A DNA stretch of 64,000 bases, taken from Leucobacter sp. cx-328. GTDB taxonomy: Bacteria; Actinomycetota; Actinomycetes; Actinomycetales; Microbacteriaceae. Location of the stretch: NCBI RefSeq assembly GCF_014530035.1, contig NZ_JACVMX010000001.1, forward strand, positions 434,001-498,000. The letters are read 5' to 3'. The stretch's first letter is position 1. Each line of letters opens with the position of its first letter. Position numbers and translations under genes: made by a program. The notes beneath the pieces are model-generated. The model was not told where the DNA came from. It worked only from the letters and a program-made list of their open reading frames with translations, and ran no database searches. This document shows, piece after piece, positions 7,313 through 15,697 of this stretch.

Positions 7313-8827
7313 TCACACGACGACGCGGAATGTGTCGAGTGCAGGGTCGTTTGCGCCCCGGACATAACCGGAGGCTGCGGCAGCGGTGGCGCGCAGGAAG
7401 TCCACGGCAGCCTGACTGAGGATTTCACCCGGGAGCACATTCGGTACTCCGGGGGGATACGCCGCGAGCGGGTCAGCCGAAACTCGACCAACCGCGTCCT
7501 GATAGGAAACGGTCTCTACGCTACCAAAGAATGCCTCGCCAAGCCCCATCGCGCGCTCGCAGCTGGGCGGCAGGGTGAAGGGACGTTCCGGCTCGATCTC
7601 TGCTTCGGGGAGTGCCTGCAGCGAGTTCCAGAACCGATCAACATCGAGCGGCGACGTTGCGCCGATGAGCAGCAGCAGTGCTGACGGAGTGGAAAGTTCG
7701 CAGTAGATACGGTGATCGCTGAGCAGGAGTGAGTGTGCGTCATCGCCACGAATGCCGGCGCCGCGGGTGTCGATTGCGACCTTCAGGGGGTCAATCGCGA
7801 TCGTGCCGGGGCTTGCCAGGATGTCTGCCGTGGCGTCGCGGTAGCGGCGATCGTTCTTGATCCGCGCCCGAATCTCGTTCGCCGATGCGACCGCAAGGCC
7901 GACGCGCTCCTGGTTCATGACGATGTGGCGGCGTGCTTCGTCGATCGAGGCGAGCAGCAGTGCGCTCGTGCTCGTCGACTGGTGCGAACGTACCACGCGA
8001 TCGGTGAGTGATTCGAGCTTTTCAGCGAACGGGCCGTGGCCGAGCTGCAGCATTGCCGACTGCGTGAGCGAGCCTGCAGCCTTGTGGGTGCTCGAAACAA
8101 CGAGGTCGGCACCGAGGCGCGCGGCATTGACCGGCAACTCTGGGTGCAAGCCGAAGTGTGAACCCCACGACTCGTCGACGATGAGCGGGACACCGTGCTT
8201 GTGTGCCACCTCAGAGATCGCCGCGACGTCAGAGACCGCACCGAAGTAGCTCGGAGACACGATGAATACTGACGACGCCTGCGGGTTCTCGGTCAGTGCG
8301 GTGTCGACCTGCTCAGCGGTGACGCCGTGGTTCGAACCGAGGCCGGTATCAACGAAGCCGTGCACGAAGTGCGGGGTGATGCCCACGCGCGCGATGCCGT
8401 CAATCACGCTGGAGTGCATGCTGCGCTGCACCACGATGTCGGTGCCGAGGCCGCGCGCGACGCTTGTCGCGATGTGGTTGCCGCCGGAAGCGCCGGTCGT
8501 GATGAACCAGGTGCGCGATGCGCCCCAGGCCTCAGCGGCGAGATCCTGGGCCTCCATGATCGGGGTGACGCGACCGGGGGTGGTGAGGCGCCAGGTCTCC
8601 TGATCGATGCTGCTGAAAAGCATCGGGAAATCAAGCGTGAGAGCGTGTTCGCCAACGAGCGAAGCTACGCCGGGCGCATTTTCTGCCTTCGCCTGGTGGC
8701 CGGGTACGTGAATACGCTGCCAGTCCTGCTGCGCGAGCGAGCGCAGCGCATCTGCGTAGGGGGTAACCGAGTGACGTTCAAGGAACGCGGATCGGTCACC
8801 TGGGGTGTCTGAGTCTTGCATTGCCAT
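7313..8827 (-). CDS. PLP-dependent Orn/Lys/Arg decarboxylase-family enzyme
   Basis: A 504-residue fold-type I PLP protein with the Orn/Lys/Arg decarboxylase pattern: HVPGHQ at 40-45, a TTGASGGNH cofactor-binding segment at 110-118, a VDES motif at 217-220 and the Schiff-base lysine in SSTHKA at Lys 249. The family decarboxylates basic amino acids to polyamines (cadaverine, putrescine or agmatine). Actinobacterial short members lack the N-terminal wing domain of the E. coli enzymes, as here, and can have other amino acid substrates. The CycA-like permease follows 77 bases downstream on the same strand, and a LysR regulator is divergent 90 bases away, so these three form a likely uptake, decarboxylation and control unit. 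Confidence 0.82.
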   Translation of the reverse strand: MAMQDSDTPGDRSAFLERHSVTPYADALRSLAQQDWQRIHVPGHQAKAENAPGVASLVGEHALTLDFPMLFSSIDQETWRLTTPGRVTPIMEAQDLAAEAWGASRTWFITTGASGGNHIATSVARGLGTDIVVQRSMHSSVIDGIARVGITPHFVHGFVDTGLGSNHGVTAEQVDTALTENPQASSVFIVSPSYFGAVSDVAAISEVAHKHGVPLIVDESWGSHFGLHPELPVNAARLGADLVVSSTHKAAGSLTQSAMLQLGHGPFAEKLESLTDRVVRSHQSTSTSALLLASIDEARRHIVMNQERVGLAVASANEIRARIKNDRRYRDATADILASPGTIAIDPLKVAIDTRGAGIRGDDAHSLLLSDHRIYCELSTPSALLLLIGATSPLDVDRFWNSLQALPEAEIEPERPFTLPPSCERAMGLGEAFFGSVETVSYQDAVGRVSADPLAAYPPGVPNVLPGEILSQAAVDFLRATAAAASGYVRGANDPALDTFRVVV

Positions 8828-8917
8828 GCAAGCAGATTCTCACCAATGTTCAACGTACGGAATATCAGACACCCCGAGGGGCGTGTAATACACCGTATGT
8901 CATACGATAGGAGTGTG

Positions 8918-9853
8918 ATGAATCTTCAACAGTTTCGTGTGCTGCTCGCGGTGCGCGATACCGGCAGCCTGACCCGTGCAGCGGAGTCGCTGCACTACGG
9001 CGTGCCCACGGTTGCCCACCATCTCCGCACACTCGAGGCGCACCTCCAAGCGCCGCTTGTTGAGCGCACCAGGGGTGGCACGACGCTCACGCCCATTGGC
9101 GAGTTCTTCGCAACGGAAATGGCTTCCGTGCTTGATCGCCTCGATGCGGCAGAGCGCGCAGTGGCGGATCGCCGTGACGCCGGCGTCGTCACCCTGCGCG
9201 TCGGCACGTTCGCCTCGATCGGTTCCCGGCTCCTGCCGCCGGCCATGGCCGAACTGCAGCAGCAGACCTCGGTGCGGATCGAGATTACTGAGGGTGAGCC
9301 GACCGAGATCGTGCGCCTGCTTCGCGCGGGCGACCTGCACGCCGGGATCATCTACGACACCTCGGATGAGCCGGCATTCGAGAGCCCGGATCTCAGCTCG
9401 TTGCCTTTGCTCTCTGAACCCTATCGCGTGCTCGTTGGCGAGGGGAGCGAGTGGGCAAAGCGTGGCATGCTCGATCTCACTGAACTCACCGATGTCGGAT
9501 GGATGACAAGCCGTGCAGGTGATGAAGCATCAGATCGCGTACTCAAGCGTGTGTTCGGTGGAATCGGCAGCGAGGTCCGTGCACTCGTACGCACGGACGA
9601 TGCATACATGATCCATGGCCTTGTTGAATCGGGTCTCGGCCTTGCCCTCACCACCAGAGCGGCAGTAGATCTCGACTTCGACGTCGACCTGCGCGCCACG
9701 GTTCAGCCGCTTGGCGATCGACGCGTGTCTTTCGTCACGCGCAGCGAAGGTGCCCCGCCTGCGACCCAGTGGCTTGGTGAGATTATGCAGCGGATCGCGG
9801 CAGCGCGATCCGCGCCCCCTGAAATGCACCCAGCGCATGGCAGAGCGCAGTGA
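8918..9853 (+). CDS. LysR-type transcriptional regulator
   Basis: A 311-residue LysR protein. The N-terminal winged helix (MNLQQFRVLLAVRDTGSLTRAAESL, with VAHHLRTLE as the recognition-helix region) is followed by a long linker helix and a periplasmic-binding-protein-like effector domain from about residue 90. I placed the start at ATG 8918, preceded by ATAGGAGTG. The longer open frame from 8816 adds sequence unlike the family. LysR regulators usually control the divergent gene, here the decarboxylase and probably the permease. The 90-base shared region (8828-8917) contains CATACGATAGG just before the gene but no strongly symmetric operator that I can define. Confidence 0.9.
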   Translation: MNLQQFRVLLAVRDTGSLTRAAESLHYGVPTVAHHLRTLEAHLQAPLVERTRGGTTLTPIGEFFATEMASVLDRLDAAERAVADRRDAGVVTLRVGTFASIGSRLLPPAMAELQQQTSVRIEITEGEPTEIVRLLRAGDLHAGIIYDTSDEPAFESPDLSSLPLLSEPYRVLVGEGSEWAKRGMLDLTELTDVGWMTSRAGDEASDRVLKRVFGGIGSEVRALVRTDDAYMIHGLVESGLGLALTTRAAVDLDFDVDLRATVQPLGDRRVSFVTRSEGAPPATQWLGEIMQRIAAARSAPPEMHPAHGRAQ

Positions 9854-9935
9854 ACACGCGAAAATGAACGCGATTCGCCACAATTTCGCAACTGTGGAAC
9901 ACTTGTCCCAATCTCACCGTCGAGTAGGAGGCGAA

Positions 9936-11603
9936 ATGACCAAGTTCGAGATTGTCGAAGCGTCGATCGAGGATGTGCTGGGTGCGCTCAGTGCAGGAAA
10001 TACCACCAGTGTGGAACTCGTTCGCGCATCGTTATCGCGAATTGAGGCGTACGACACCGGCGCTGATGGCCTCCACGCGGTCGTGGTCATGAACCCCGAT
10101 GCGCTCGCTCAGGCAGAAGAATCTGACCGCCGCTGGGCGGCAGGCACTGCGCGCGCGCTCGAAGGCGTCCCCTTCACCGTCAAAGACTCGTACATGGTTA
10201 AGGGTCTGACCGTCGCATCGGGTTCGCCTGCGTTCGAGCACCTCACCGCGCAGTGGAATGCCTTCTCTGTTGAGAAGCTCCTGGAGGCAGGTGCAGTGCT
10301 CATCGGCAAGACCAACATGCCTCCCATGGCAGACGGTGGCATGCAGCGTGGCGTCTACGGCCGTGCGGAAAACCCGTACAACCGCGACTACCTCGCCGCG
10401 GCATACGCGTCGGGTTCGTCGAACGGTTCTGGCGTCGCAACGACCACGAGCATGGGCGTCTTCGGCATGGGTGAAGAGACCGTATCGTCAGGCCGTAGCC
10501 CCGCTTCGAACACAGGCCTCTGTGCCTACACTCCGTCGTGGGGCGTGCTATCGATCCGCGGCAACTGGCCGCTGTTCCCTGCGCGCGACGTCGTCGTACC
10601 GCACACCCGCTCGATGCCGGACATGCTCCGCCTCCTCGACGTCCTCGTGCAAGACGACGAGAACACCCGCGGCGATTTTTGGCGCAACCAGTCGGTAGTG
10701 ACCCTGCCCAAGCCGAGCGAGCACCGCCCCGAGAGCTACCTCGCGCTCGCCGCAGATGCGTCGCTCGCTGGTAAGCGCTTTGCGATCCCGAAGATGTACC
10801 TCGGCAAAGACCCGAACTTCCCAATCGAGGTTCGCCCCTCGGTCATCGCGCTCTGGGAGACCGCGCGTGCGCGCTTCGAGGAGCTCGGTGCGACCGTCGT
10901 CGAAACCGACTTCCCGCTCATCGAGCGCTACGAAGGTAACCGTCCAGGTCAGGAAAACGTTGGCGAGCTCGGCGTGCTGCCCGAGGGCTGGATGGACACC
11001 GAGTTCACTGACTTCCTCGCGTTCGGGTGGGACGACTTCCTCCGCGCGAATGGTGACCCGACGATCCCGAACCTCGGTGAAGTAGATCCTGACACCATCT
11101 TCCCGCAGCCGCCAGGCACCTTGCCGGATCGCTACGAAGAGGTTGCGGACTACGAGAACCGTTACCGCGCGACTGTCGCGTACGCACGTGCCGGCATCCC
11201 GGATCCGCGCACACGCGACGACTTCGCCGATGGCCTCCGCGCGCTCGTCCAGCTGCGCGAAGATCTCTTCGAGAAGTGGCTCACTGAGAACGACCTCGAC
11301 GGCGTGGTGTTCCCCGCAAACGCTGACGCTGGTCGAGAGAACGCAGAGCGTGACATCGATGCCGCTGATCACGCGTGGTCAAACGGCGTCTTTTTCTCGA
11401 ACGGCAACTACGCGATTCGCCACCTCGGCGTGCCGACGGTGACCGTCGCGATGGGCATCATGTCTGACATCGGCGTTCCCGTCGGCTTGACCTTCGCTGG
11501 TCGCGCGTACTCGGACCCCGAGCTGCTCGCATACGCTGCCGCATTTGAAGCTGGCGGATCGGGCTCGCTCCGCCAGGCGCCGGCAGCAACCCCCGCCCTG
11601 TAA
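9936..11603 (+). CDS. Amidase-signature family hydrolase with atypical Ser loop
   Basis: A 555-residue amidase-signature enzyme. Expected elements are visible: the catalytic Lys 83 in GVPFTVKDSYMVKG, the LIGKTNMPPMADG segment at 122-134, and a Gly/Ser-rich SGSSNGSG stretch at 159-166 carrying the cis-Ser. The nucleophile loop, normally GGSIRxPA, reads VSSGRSPA at 183-190, so the serine remains (Ser 185) but the preceding Gly-Gly is replaced. The family hydrolyses amides, carbamates or related bonds, and the substrate here is unknown. ATG 9936 follows TAGGAGG. An upstream in-frame extension reaching into lysR is rejected. A strong terminator follows. Confidence 0.85.
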   Translation: MTKFEIVEASIEDVLGALSAGNTTSVELVRASLSRIEAYDTGADGLHAVVVMNPDALAQAEESDRRWAAGTARALEGVPFTVKDSYMVKGLTVASGSPAFEHLTAQWNAFSVEKLLEAGAVLIGKTNMPPMADGGMQRGVYGRAENPYNRDYLAAAYASGSSNGSGVATTTSMGVFGMGEETVSSGRSPASNTGLCAYTPSWGVLSIRGNWPLFPARDVVVPHTRSMPDMLRLLDVLVQDDENTRGDFWRNQSVVTLPKPSEHRPESYLALAADASLAGKRFAIPKMYLGKDPNFPIEVRPSVIALWETARARFEELGATVVETDFPLIERYEGNRPGQENVGELGVLPEGWMDTEFTDFLAFGWDDFLRANGDPTIPNLGEVDPDTIFPQPPGTLPDRYEEVADYENRYRATVAYARAGIPDPRTRDDFADGLRALVQLREDLFEKWLTENDLDGVVFPANADAGRENAERDIDAADHAWSNGVFFSNGNYAIRHLGVPTVTVAMGIMSDIGVPVGLTFAGRAYSDPELLAYAAAFEAGGSGSLRQAPAATPAL

Positions 11604-11624
11604 CACCGGGCGACCTCATTGCAC

Positions 11625-11670
11625 GAAAGTGGGGGCTGATCGTAGAAAATTACGATCAGCCCCCACTTTC
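11625..11670. terminator. Perfect 20-bp bidirectional terminator between amidase and MarR genes
   Basis: Arms 11625-11644 and 11651-11670 are exactly complementary with a six-base loop. The stem ends ACTTTC on either strand. It lies between convergent genes and can serve both. Confidence 0.85.
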
Positions 11671-11711
11671 ATGTCTGGAAGTGAGAACCAGAACACGTCA
11701 CCACTGAGGGG

Positions 11712-12248
11712 TCAGACGCCCTCGACAATCTTGATTGGTTCGGTGATTGGTTCATAACGGTCAATGCTCTGCCCGAGCTTGCGAAGCAGCGCGGCGAGGC
11801 GCTCACGTTCACCGCGTGACACGCCGCCGAGCATCTGTTCCTCAGCATTGGTGAGTCGGGTCATTGCGGCGTCAACGAGGGTGAGTCCATCAACCGTCAT
11901 TTCGACGAGAACGCCGCGGCCGTCGTTGGGGTCGGTGAGGCGGCGAACAAGCCCGCGCTCAGCCATGCGGTCAATACGATTCGTCATCGTTCCGCTCGAC
12001 ACCATGGTCGCGCGCACGAGATGCTTCGGACTTTGGCGGAACGGCGCGCCGCTGCGGCGCAGCACAGAAAGTACATCAAATTCCCACGAACTCAAACCCG
12101 AACGCTCAAACGCCTGAGCGCGAGCTCGATCGAGGTGTTTAGCAACGCGGGAAAGGCGGGAAAACACCGCGAGCGGACCGAAATCGAGGTCTGGGCGAGC
12201 GTCCGTCCAGGCTGTGATGATTCCTGAAACTTCGTCCTGTGCGTGCAT
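11712..12248 (-). CDS. MarR-family transcriptional regulator
   Basis: A 178-residue MarR/SlyA-type repressor. A helical dimerisation N-terminus leads to a winged helix with SSWEFDVLSVLRRSGAPFR, then KHLVRATMVSSGTMTNRIDRMAERGLVRR as the recognition helix and wing, and DPNDGRGVLVEMT, the conserved DxRxxxV wing motif in variant form. C-terminal helices complete the dimer interface. Targets are unknown; the neighbours are the convergent amidase and, upstream, tRNA-Gln. A GATAAT box sits 7 bases before ATG 12248 on the minus strand, so the message is probably leaderless. Confidence 0.9.
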   Translation of the reverse strand: MHAQDEVSGIITAWTDARPDLDFGPLAVFSRLSRVAKHLDRARAQAFERSGLSSWEFDVLSVLRRSGAPFRQSPKHLVRATMVSSGTMTNRIDRMAERGLVRRLTDPNDGRGVLVEMTVDGLTLVDAAMTRLTNAEEQMLGGVSRGERERLAALLRKLGQSIDRYEPITEPIKIVEGV

Positions 12249-12255
12249 GATCTCT

Positions 12256-12261
12256 ATTATC
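12256..12261 (-). promoter_or_regulatory. -10 box GATAAT before the MarR gene
   Basis: On the minus strand GATAAT ends 7 bases before ATG 12248, with no ribosome-binding site in between. Confidence 0.5.
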
Positions 12262-12325
12262 CCCGCAACACGTCACACGCGCATGTGCGTTTTCTGGCAG
12301 ACTGTAACGCGTGCATTTCGCACGG

Positions 12326-12397
12326 TCCGCCTTAGTGTAATGGCAGCACGACAGCCTTTGGAGCTGTGAGGTTCAGGTTCGAATCCTGGAGGCGGAG
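12326..12397 (+). tRNA. tRNA-Gln (anticodon TTG)
   Basis: A complete cloverleaf of 72 bases without an encoded CCA. The acceptor stem is TCCGCCT/AGGCGGA with discriminator G. The anticodon stem is ACAGC/GCTGT around the loop CTTTGGA, giving anticodon TTG. The T arm is TCAGG-TTCGAAT-CCTGG. A small hairpin (CGTGC-ATTTC-GCACG) lies just upstream. glmU follows about 100 bases later, a common actinobacterial arrangement. Confidence 0.97.
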
Positions 12398-12406
12398 CAA
12401 CCAGGG

Positions 12407-12412
12407 GTAAAC
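12407..12412 (+). promoter_or_regulatory. Possible -10 box TAAACT of glmU
   Basis: TAAACT lies 10 bases after tRNA-Gln and 87 bases before the glmU start codon, implying a leader of about 80 bases. No matching -35 box is obvious. Confidence 0.35.
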
Positions 12413-12499
12413 TGGTGGGTGCAGTTTGGCGCTCAGTAGGCATCAAACAGCTGCAACAACACGTTGAACGGCATTCCGGTTAGGGAAGGACCAATCAGT

Positions 12500-13942
12500 A
12501 TGGCAGAGCACTCGCTCGCGGTCATTATCCTTGCAGCGGGTCAGGGTACCCGCATGAAGTCGACGCTTCCGAAGGTGCTGCACCCGATTGGCGGTCGTTC
12601 GCTGATCGCTCACGTGCTTGACACTGCTGCTGGTCTCGCACCCGAGCAGGTCATCGCAGTCGTTCGTCACGAACGTGAACGTGTGGCGGGCGCGATTCTC
12701 GAGCACGCTGATGCAACGGTGATTGTCGATCAGGACGAGATTCCTGGCACCGGCCGCGCCGTTGAGCAGGCGCTCGCTGCGCTTCCAGGTGATTTTGACG
12801 GCACTGTTGTGGTGCTCTCAGGCGACGTTCCCCTCATCGACGTGGCAACGCTTGAGTCGCTCGTTGCGGGTCACCGCGACGAGGGTCGTGAGATGACGAT
12901 TCTCTCTGCGATCTTCAACAACCCGACTGGCCTCGGCCGCATCCTCCGTGACGAGACCGGTTCGATGACCGGCATCGTTGAAGAAAAAGACGCGACAGAC
13001 GCGCAGCGCAAGATCACCGAGATTAACGGTGGAATCTACGTATTTGCGCGGCGCTCGCTTGAGGCTGCCCTCGCTCAGATCGATACGAACAATGCGCAGG
13101 CTGAGAAATACCTCACCGACGCAGCGAGCCGCATCCTTGCTGGTGGCGGTCGTGTTGACGCGGTTTCAACTCATGATCACTGGCTCATCGCCGGTGTCAA
13201 TGATCGCGTGCAGCTGTCGGCTGTCGGTCGTGAGCTCAATGCTCGTACCGTCGAGGCGCACCAGCGCGCTGGCGTTACAATTCAAGACCCGACGACGACG
13301 TGGATCGATGCAGACGTGTCGATCGCGCCTGACGTCGTCGTGCTTCCGAACACCCACCTGCAGGGCGCGACGACGATCGCCACCGGTGCGCAGATCGGGC
13401 CAGACACCACTCTCGTTGATTGCGAGGTTGGTGAGGGTGCGAAGATCCGTCGGAGCGAAGCAACGCTCGCAGTGATCGGCGCTGGCGCAGAGGTTGGTCC
13501 CTTTAGCTTCATTCGCCCTGGCACCGAACTTGGTGCGAAGGGCAAGATCGGCGCATTCGTTGAGGTGAAGAACTCGCAGATCGGTGACGGCAGCAAGGTA
13601 CCGCACCTGAGCTACATCGGCGATACCGAGATCGGTACCGGCAGTAATGTCGGTGCCGGCACGATCGTCGCAAACTACGACGGAGTCAATAAGCACCGCA
13701 CGGTCATCGGAGACGCAGTGCGCATCGGCTCCAAGAATGTACTTATCGCGCCGGTAACGGTCGAGGACGGCGTGTATACCGCTGCCGGTACAGTAGTGCG
13801 TAAGGGAGTGCCGGCTGGTTCTCTCGCGATGAGTGTCTCCCCGCAGCGAAACATCGTTGGCTGGGTAGCCGAAAATAGGTCAGGTACCGCTTCCGCAGAA
13901 GCGGCGGAGCGAGCAGAACATGCGAAGGGCAGCGTAGAGTAA
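12500..13942 (+). CDS. glmU: Bifunctional GlcNAc-1-P uridyltransferase / GlcN-1-P acetyltransferase
   Basis: This 480-residue GlmU makes UDP-GlcNAc, the precursor of peptidoglycan and of mycothiol, in the cytoplasm. The N-terminal pyrophosphorylase domain begins with the nucleotide-binding motif LAAGQGTRMKS at 11-21. A left-handed parallel beta-helix of hexapeptide repeats follows from about residue 260, with the acetyltransferase-site segments HLSYIGD and NVGAGTIVANYDG. ATG 12500 is used because GGAAGGA precedes it; the upstream ATG 12464 in frame is less likely. The gene is directly followed by prs, so hexosamine and PRPP synthesis may be co-transcribed. Confidence 0.96.
   Translation: MAEHSLAVIILAAGQGTRMKSTLPKVLHPIGGRSLIAHVLDTAAGLAPEQVIAVVRHERERVAGAILEHADATVIVDQDEIPGTGRAVEQALAALPGDFDGTVVVLSGDVPLIDVATLESLVAGHRDEGREMTILSAIFNNPTGLGRILRDETGSMTGIVEEKDATDAQRKITEINGGIYVFARRSLEAALAQIDTNNAQAEKYLTDAASRILAGGGRVDAVSTHDHWLIAGVNDRVQLSAVGRELNARTVEAHQRAGVTIQDPTTTWIDADVSIAPDVVVLPNTHLQGATTIATGAQIGPDTTLVDCEVGEGAKIRRSEATLAVIGAGAEVGPFSFIRPGTELGAKGKIGAFVEVKNSQIGDGSKVPHLSYIGDTEIGTGSNVGAGTIVANYDGVNKHRTVIGDAVRIGSKNVLIAPVTVEDGVYTAAGTVVRKGVPAGSLAMSVSPQRNIVGWVAENRSGTASAEAAERAEHAKGSVE
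13935..13940 (+). promoter_or_regulatory. -10-like box TAGAGT before prs
   Basis: TAGAGT lies inside the last codons of glmU, 7 bases before the prs ATG, with no ribosome-binding site between. It may allow separate leaderless transcription of prs. Confidence 0.4.
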
Positions 13943-13947
13943 CTCAC

Positions 13948-14925
13948 ATGAGCAAAATCGAGATGGCGGGTCAGAAGAAGCTCGTCTTGATTACGGGACG
14001 GGCATACCCCGAGCTCGCGGAACAAGTTGCCGCAGAGCTGGGAGCCGAGCTTGTTCCCACCGACGCGCGTACCTTCGCCAATGGCGAGCTGTATGCACGT
14101 TTCGATGAGAGTGTCCGCGGCGCTGATGCGTTTGTGATTCAGTCACACACGAACCCCATCAATGAGTGGCTGATGGAGCAGCTCATCATGGTTGATGCCC
14201 TGAAGCGTGCTTCGGCAAAGCGCGTCACCGTGGTAGCGCCGTTCTACCCGTACTCGCGTCAGGACAAGAAGGGCCGCGGCCGCGAGCCGATCTCGGCACG
14301 TCTCGTTGCTGACCTCTTCAAGGCTGCAGGCGCTGACCGAATCATGTCGGTAGATCTGCACGCTTCGCAGATCCAGGGCTTCTTCGATGGCCCCGTTGAC
14401 CACCTCTTCGCGATGCCCGTTCTTCTCGAGCACTTCAAGAAGACCATCGACCGCGATGATCTGTGTGTGGTTTCACCCGATATGGGTCGTGTTCGCGTTG
14501 CTGACGTATGGAGCGACAAGCTCGATGCGCCGCTTGCGATCATCCACAAGCGCCGTGATCCGCTCGTTCCAAACCAGGTCACCGTTCACGACATCGTTGG
14601 TGATGTCAAGGACAAGTGGTGCGTGGTTGTTGATGACATGATCGACACCGGTGGCACGATTGCAAAGGCTGCTGGTGCTCTCAAGGCGAACGGCGCTCGT
14701 GGCGTCACCATCGCTTGCACACACGCAATCTTCTCGGGCAAGGCTACTGAGTACCTCTCGCAGGACTTCATTGACCAGGTTGTTGTCACCGACACCCTCC
14801 CGGTTCCTGAAGAGAAGCGCTTTGAGAAGCTCACGGTCCTCCCGATCGCTCCGCTGCTCGCAAAGGCGATTCACGAAGTCTTCGAGGACGGCTCAGTGAC
14901 GTCGATGTTCGAGGGCGCTGCGTAA
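13948..14925 (+). CDS. prs: Ribose-phosphate pyrophosphokinase (PRPP synthetase)
   Basis: A 325-residue class I PRPP synthetase, which transfers pyrophosphate from ATP to ribose 5-phosphate for nucleotide, His, Trp and NAD synthesis. Visible are the FANGELYARF segment, the catalytic and ATP-site region PYSRQDKKGRGREPISARLVADLF, the SVDLHASQIQGFF segment and the PRPP-binding loop VVVDDMIDTGGTIAKAA. Length is normal. It starts 5 bases after the glmU stop and ends before a terminator. No Shine-Dalgarno sequence is visible, consistent with coupling to glmU or with leaderless initiation. Confidence 0.96.
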   Translation: MSKIEMAGQKKLVLITGRAYPELAEQVAAELGAELVPTDARTFANGELYARFDESVRGADAFVIQSHTNPINEWLMEQLIMVDALKRASAKRVTVVAPFYPYSRQDKKGRGREPISARLVADLFKAAGADRIMSVDLHASQIQGFFDGPVDHLFAMPVLLEHFKKTIDRDDLCVVSPDMGRVRVADVWSDKLDAPLAIIHKRRDPLVPNQVTVHDIVGDVKDKWCVVVDDMIDTGGTIAKAAGALKANGARGVTIACTHAIFSGKATEYLSQDFIDQVVVTDTLPVPEEKRFEKLTVLPIAPLLAKAIHEVFEDGSVTSMFEGAA

Positions 14926-14938
14926 GGTTTCCTGAATG

Positions 14939-14984
14939 ACACAGACCCGGTACACCACATGGTGTGCCGGGTCTGTGTTGTTTT
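14939..14984 (+). terminator. Rho-independent terminator after prs
   Basis: Arms 14939-14950 and 14967-14978 (12 bp) enclose an inner CACCACATGGTG-type palindrome, and TGTTTT follows. Confidence 0.9.
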
Positions 14985-15017
14985 CTGGGGCGAAATCATC
15001 ATGGCGTCGGAAACGGT

Positions 15018-15065
15018 CTGCGCACGGATCCGTTGCGCAGCATAGTTTTTCGATGTCAAAACATC
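15018..15065. other. Two small inverted repeats upstream of the MarR gene
   Basis: The stretch 14985-15113 has no gene. It contains CTGCGCACGGA paired with TCCGTTGCGCAG (one extra base, 15018-15040) and GATGT-CAAA-ACATC (15052-15065). These could be regulator sites or transcript structure; the role is unknown. Confidence 0.4.
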
Positions 15066-15113
15066 TATCGGGTGAAAGTGTTTCGGTATCGAGACATTCC
15101 CGAGCGAAAATAG

Positions 15114-15132
15114 TAGTTGCTTTTGGCAACTA
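15114..15132. promoter_or_regulatory. Probable MarR operator TAGTTGC-N5-GCAACTA
   Basis: A perfect 7-bp inverted repeat with a 5-base spacer ends 13 bases before the MarR start codon. TTGC-type half-sites with this spacing are typical of MarR-family operators, so autoregulation is likely and control of the downstream SDR gene is plausible. Confidence 0.7.
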
Positions 15133-15145
15133 TCGGAGTAATCTT

Positions 15146-15607
15146 ATGGCTATGGAAACCGGATCGCGCGACCAATCAGTTCGAGAACTTCTCGAAGCTG
15201 TTGTTGCTCTCGTGCGACAGTGGACATCAGACAACACCCAGCTTGCGTATGCACGTGAGCTGGGTTTTGACGTTTCAGCGAACGATGTTCGGGCGCTCTA
15301 CTCAATGGGTCTCGCTGGGGGAGAGTTGCGCCCTGCTGAGTGCGCAACGTACCTCGGACTCACTCGGCCAACAACGAGCAAGCTGCTCGCACGGCTCGAG
15401 TCGGCGGGCCTGGTGGAGCGTGCTCGCTCATCTCAGGATGGTCGCTCAATCGTCGTTTCGCTTACTGAGGCTGGCGCGGCAATGTATGCCGCTTTGGTTG
15501 AGGCAGGTGTTGAACACGTTGCGCGAGCTACTGAAGATATGACTTCCGCAGAGATCACACGGGTCACTGCGGCTGCAAGCAACCTCGTGCAGAGGTTGCG
15601 CGAATAA
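15146..15607 (+). CDS. MarR-family transcriptional regulator
   Basis: A 153-residue winged-helix protein. The DNA-binding part runs GELRPAECATYLGLTRPTTSKLLARLESAGLVERARSSQDGRSIVVSLTEAG, with the recognition helix in TRPTTSKLLARLE and the conserved DGRS wing. It is flanked by dimerisation helices. The start is ATG 15146 (GGAG ten bases upstream), though ATG 15152 is possible; the longer frame from 14936 crosses the prs terminator and is rejected. A perfect palindrome just upstream is the likely self-operator. The SDR gene follows 90 bases later in the same direction and is the probable target. Confidence 0.9.
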   Translation: MAMETGSRDQSVRELLEAVVALVRQWTSDNTQLAYARELGFDVSANDVRALYSMGLAGGELRPAECATYLGLTRPTTSKLLARLESAGLVERARSSQDGRSIVVSLTEAGAAMYAALVEAGVEHVARATEDMTSAEITRVTAAASNLVQRLRE

Positions 15608-15697
15608 ACCAGATGGCCACATGGCGGTCTGGGGCCCCAGCCGGGGGCAAGGAAGAACGTTCGCCACAAGCAAGCGTTATTTACTAAGGAGAAAATC

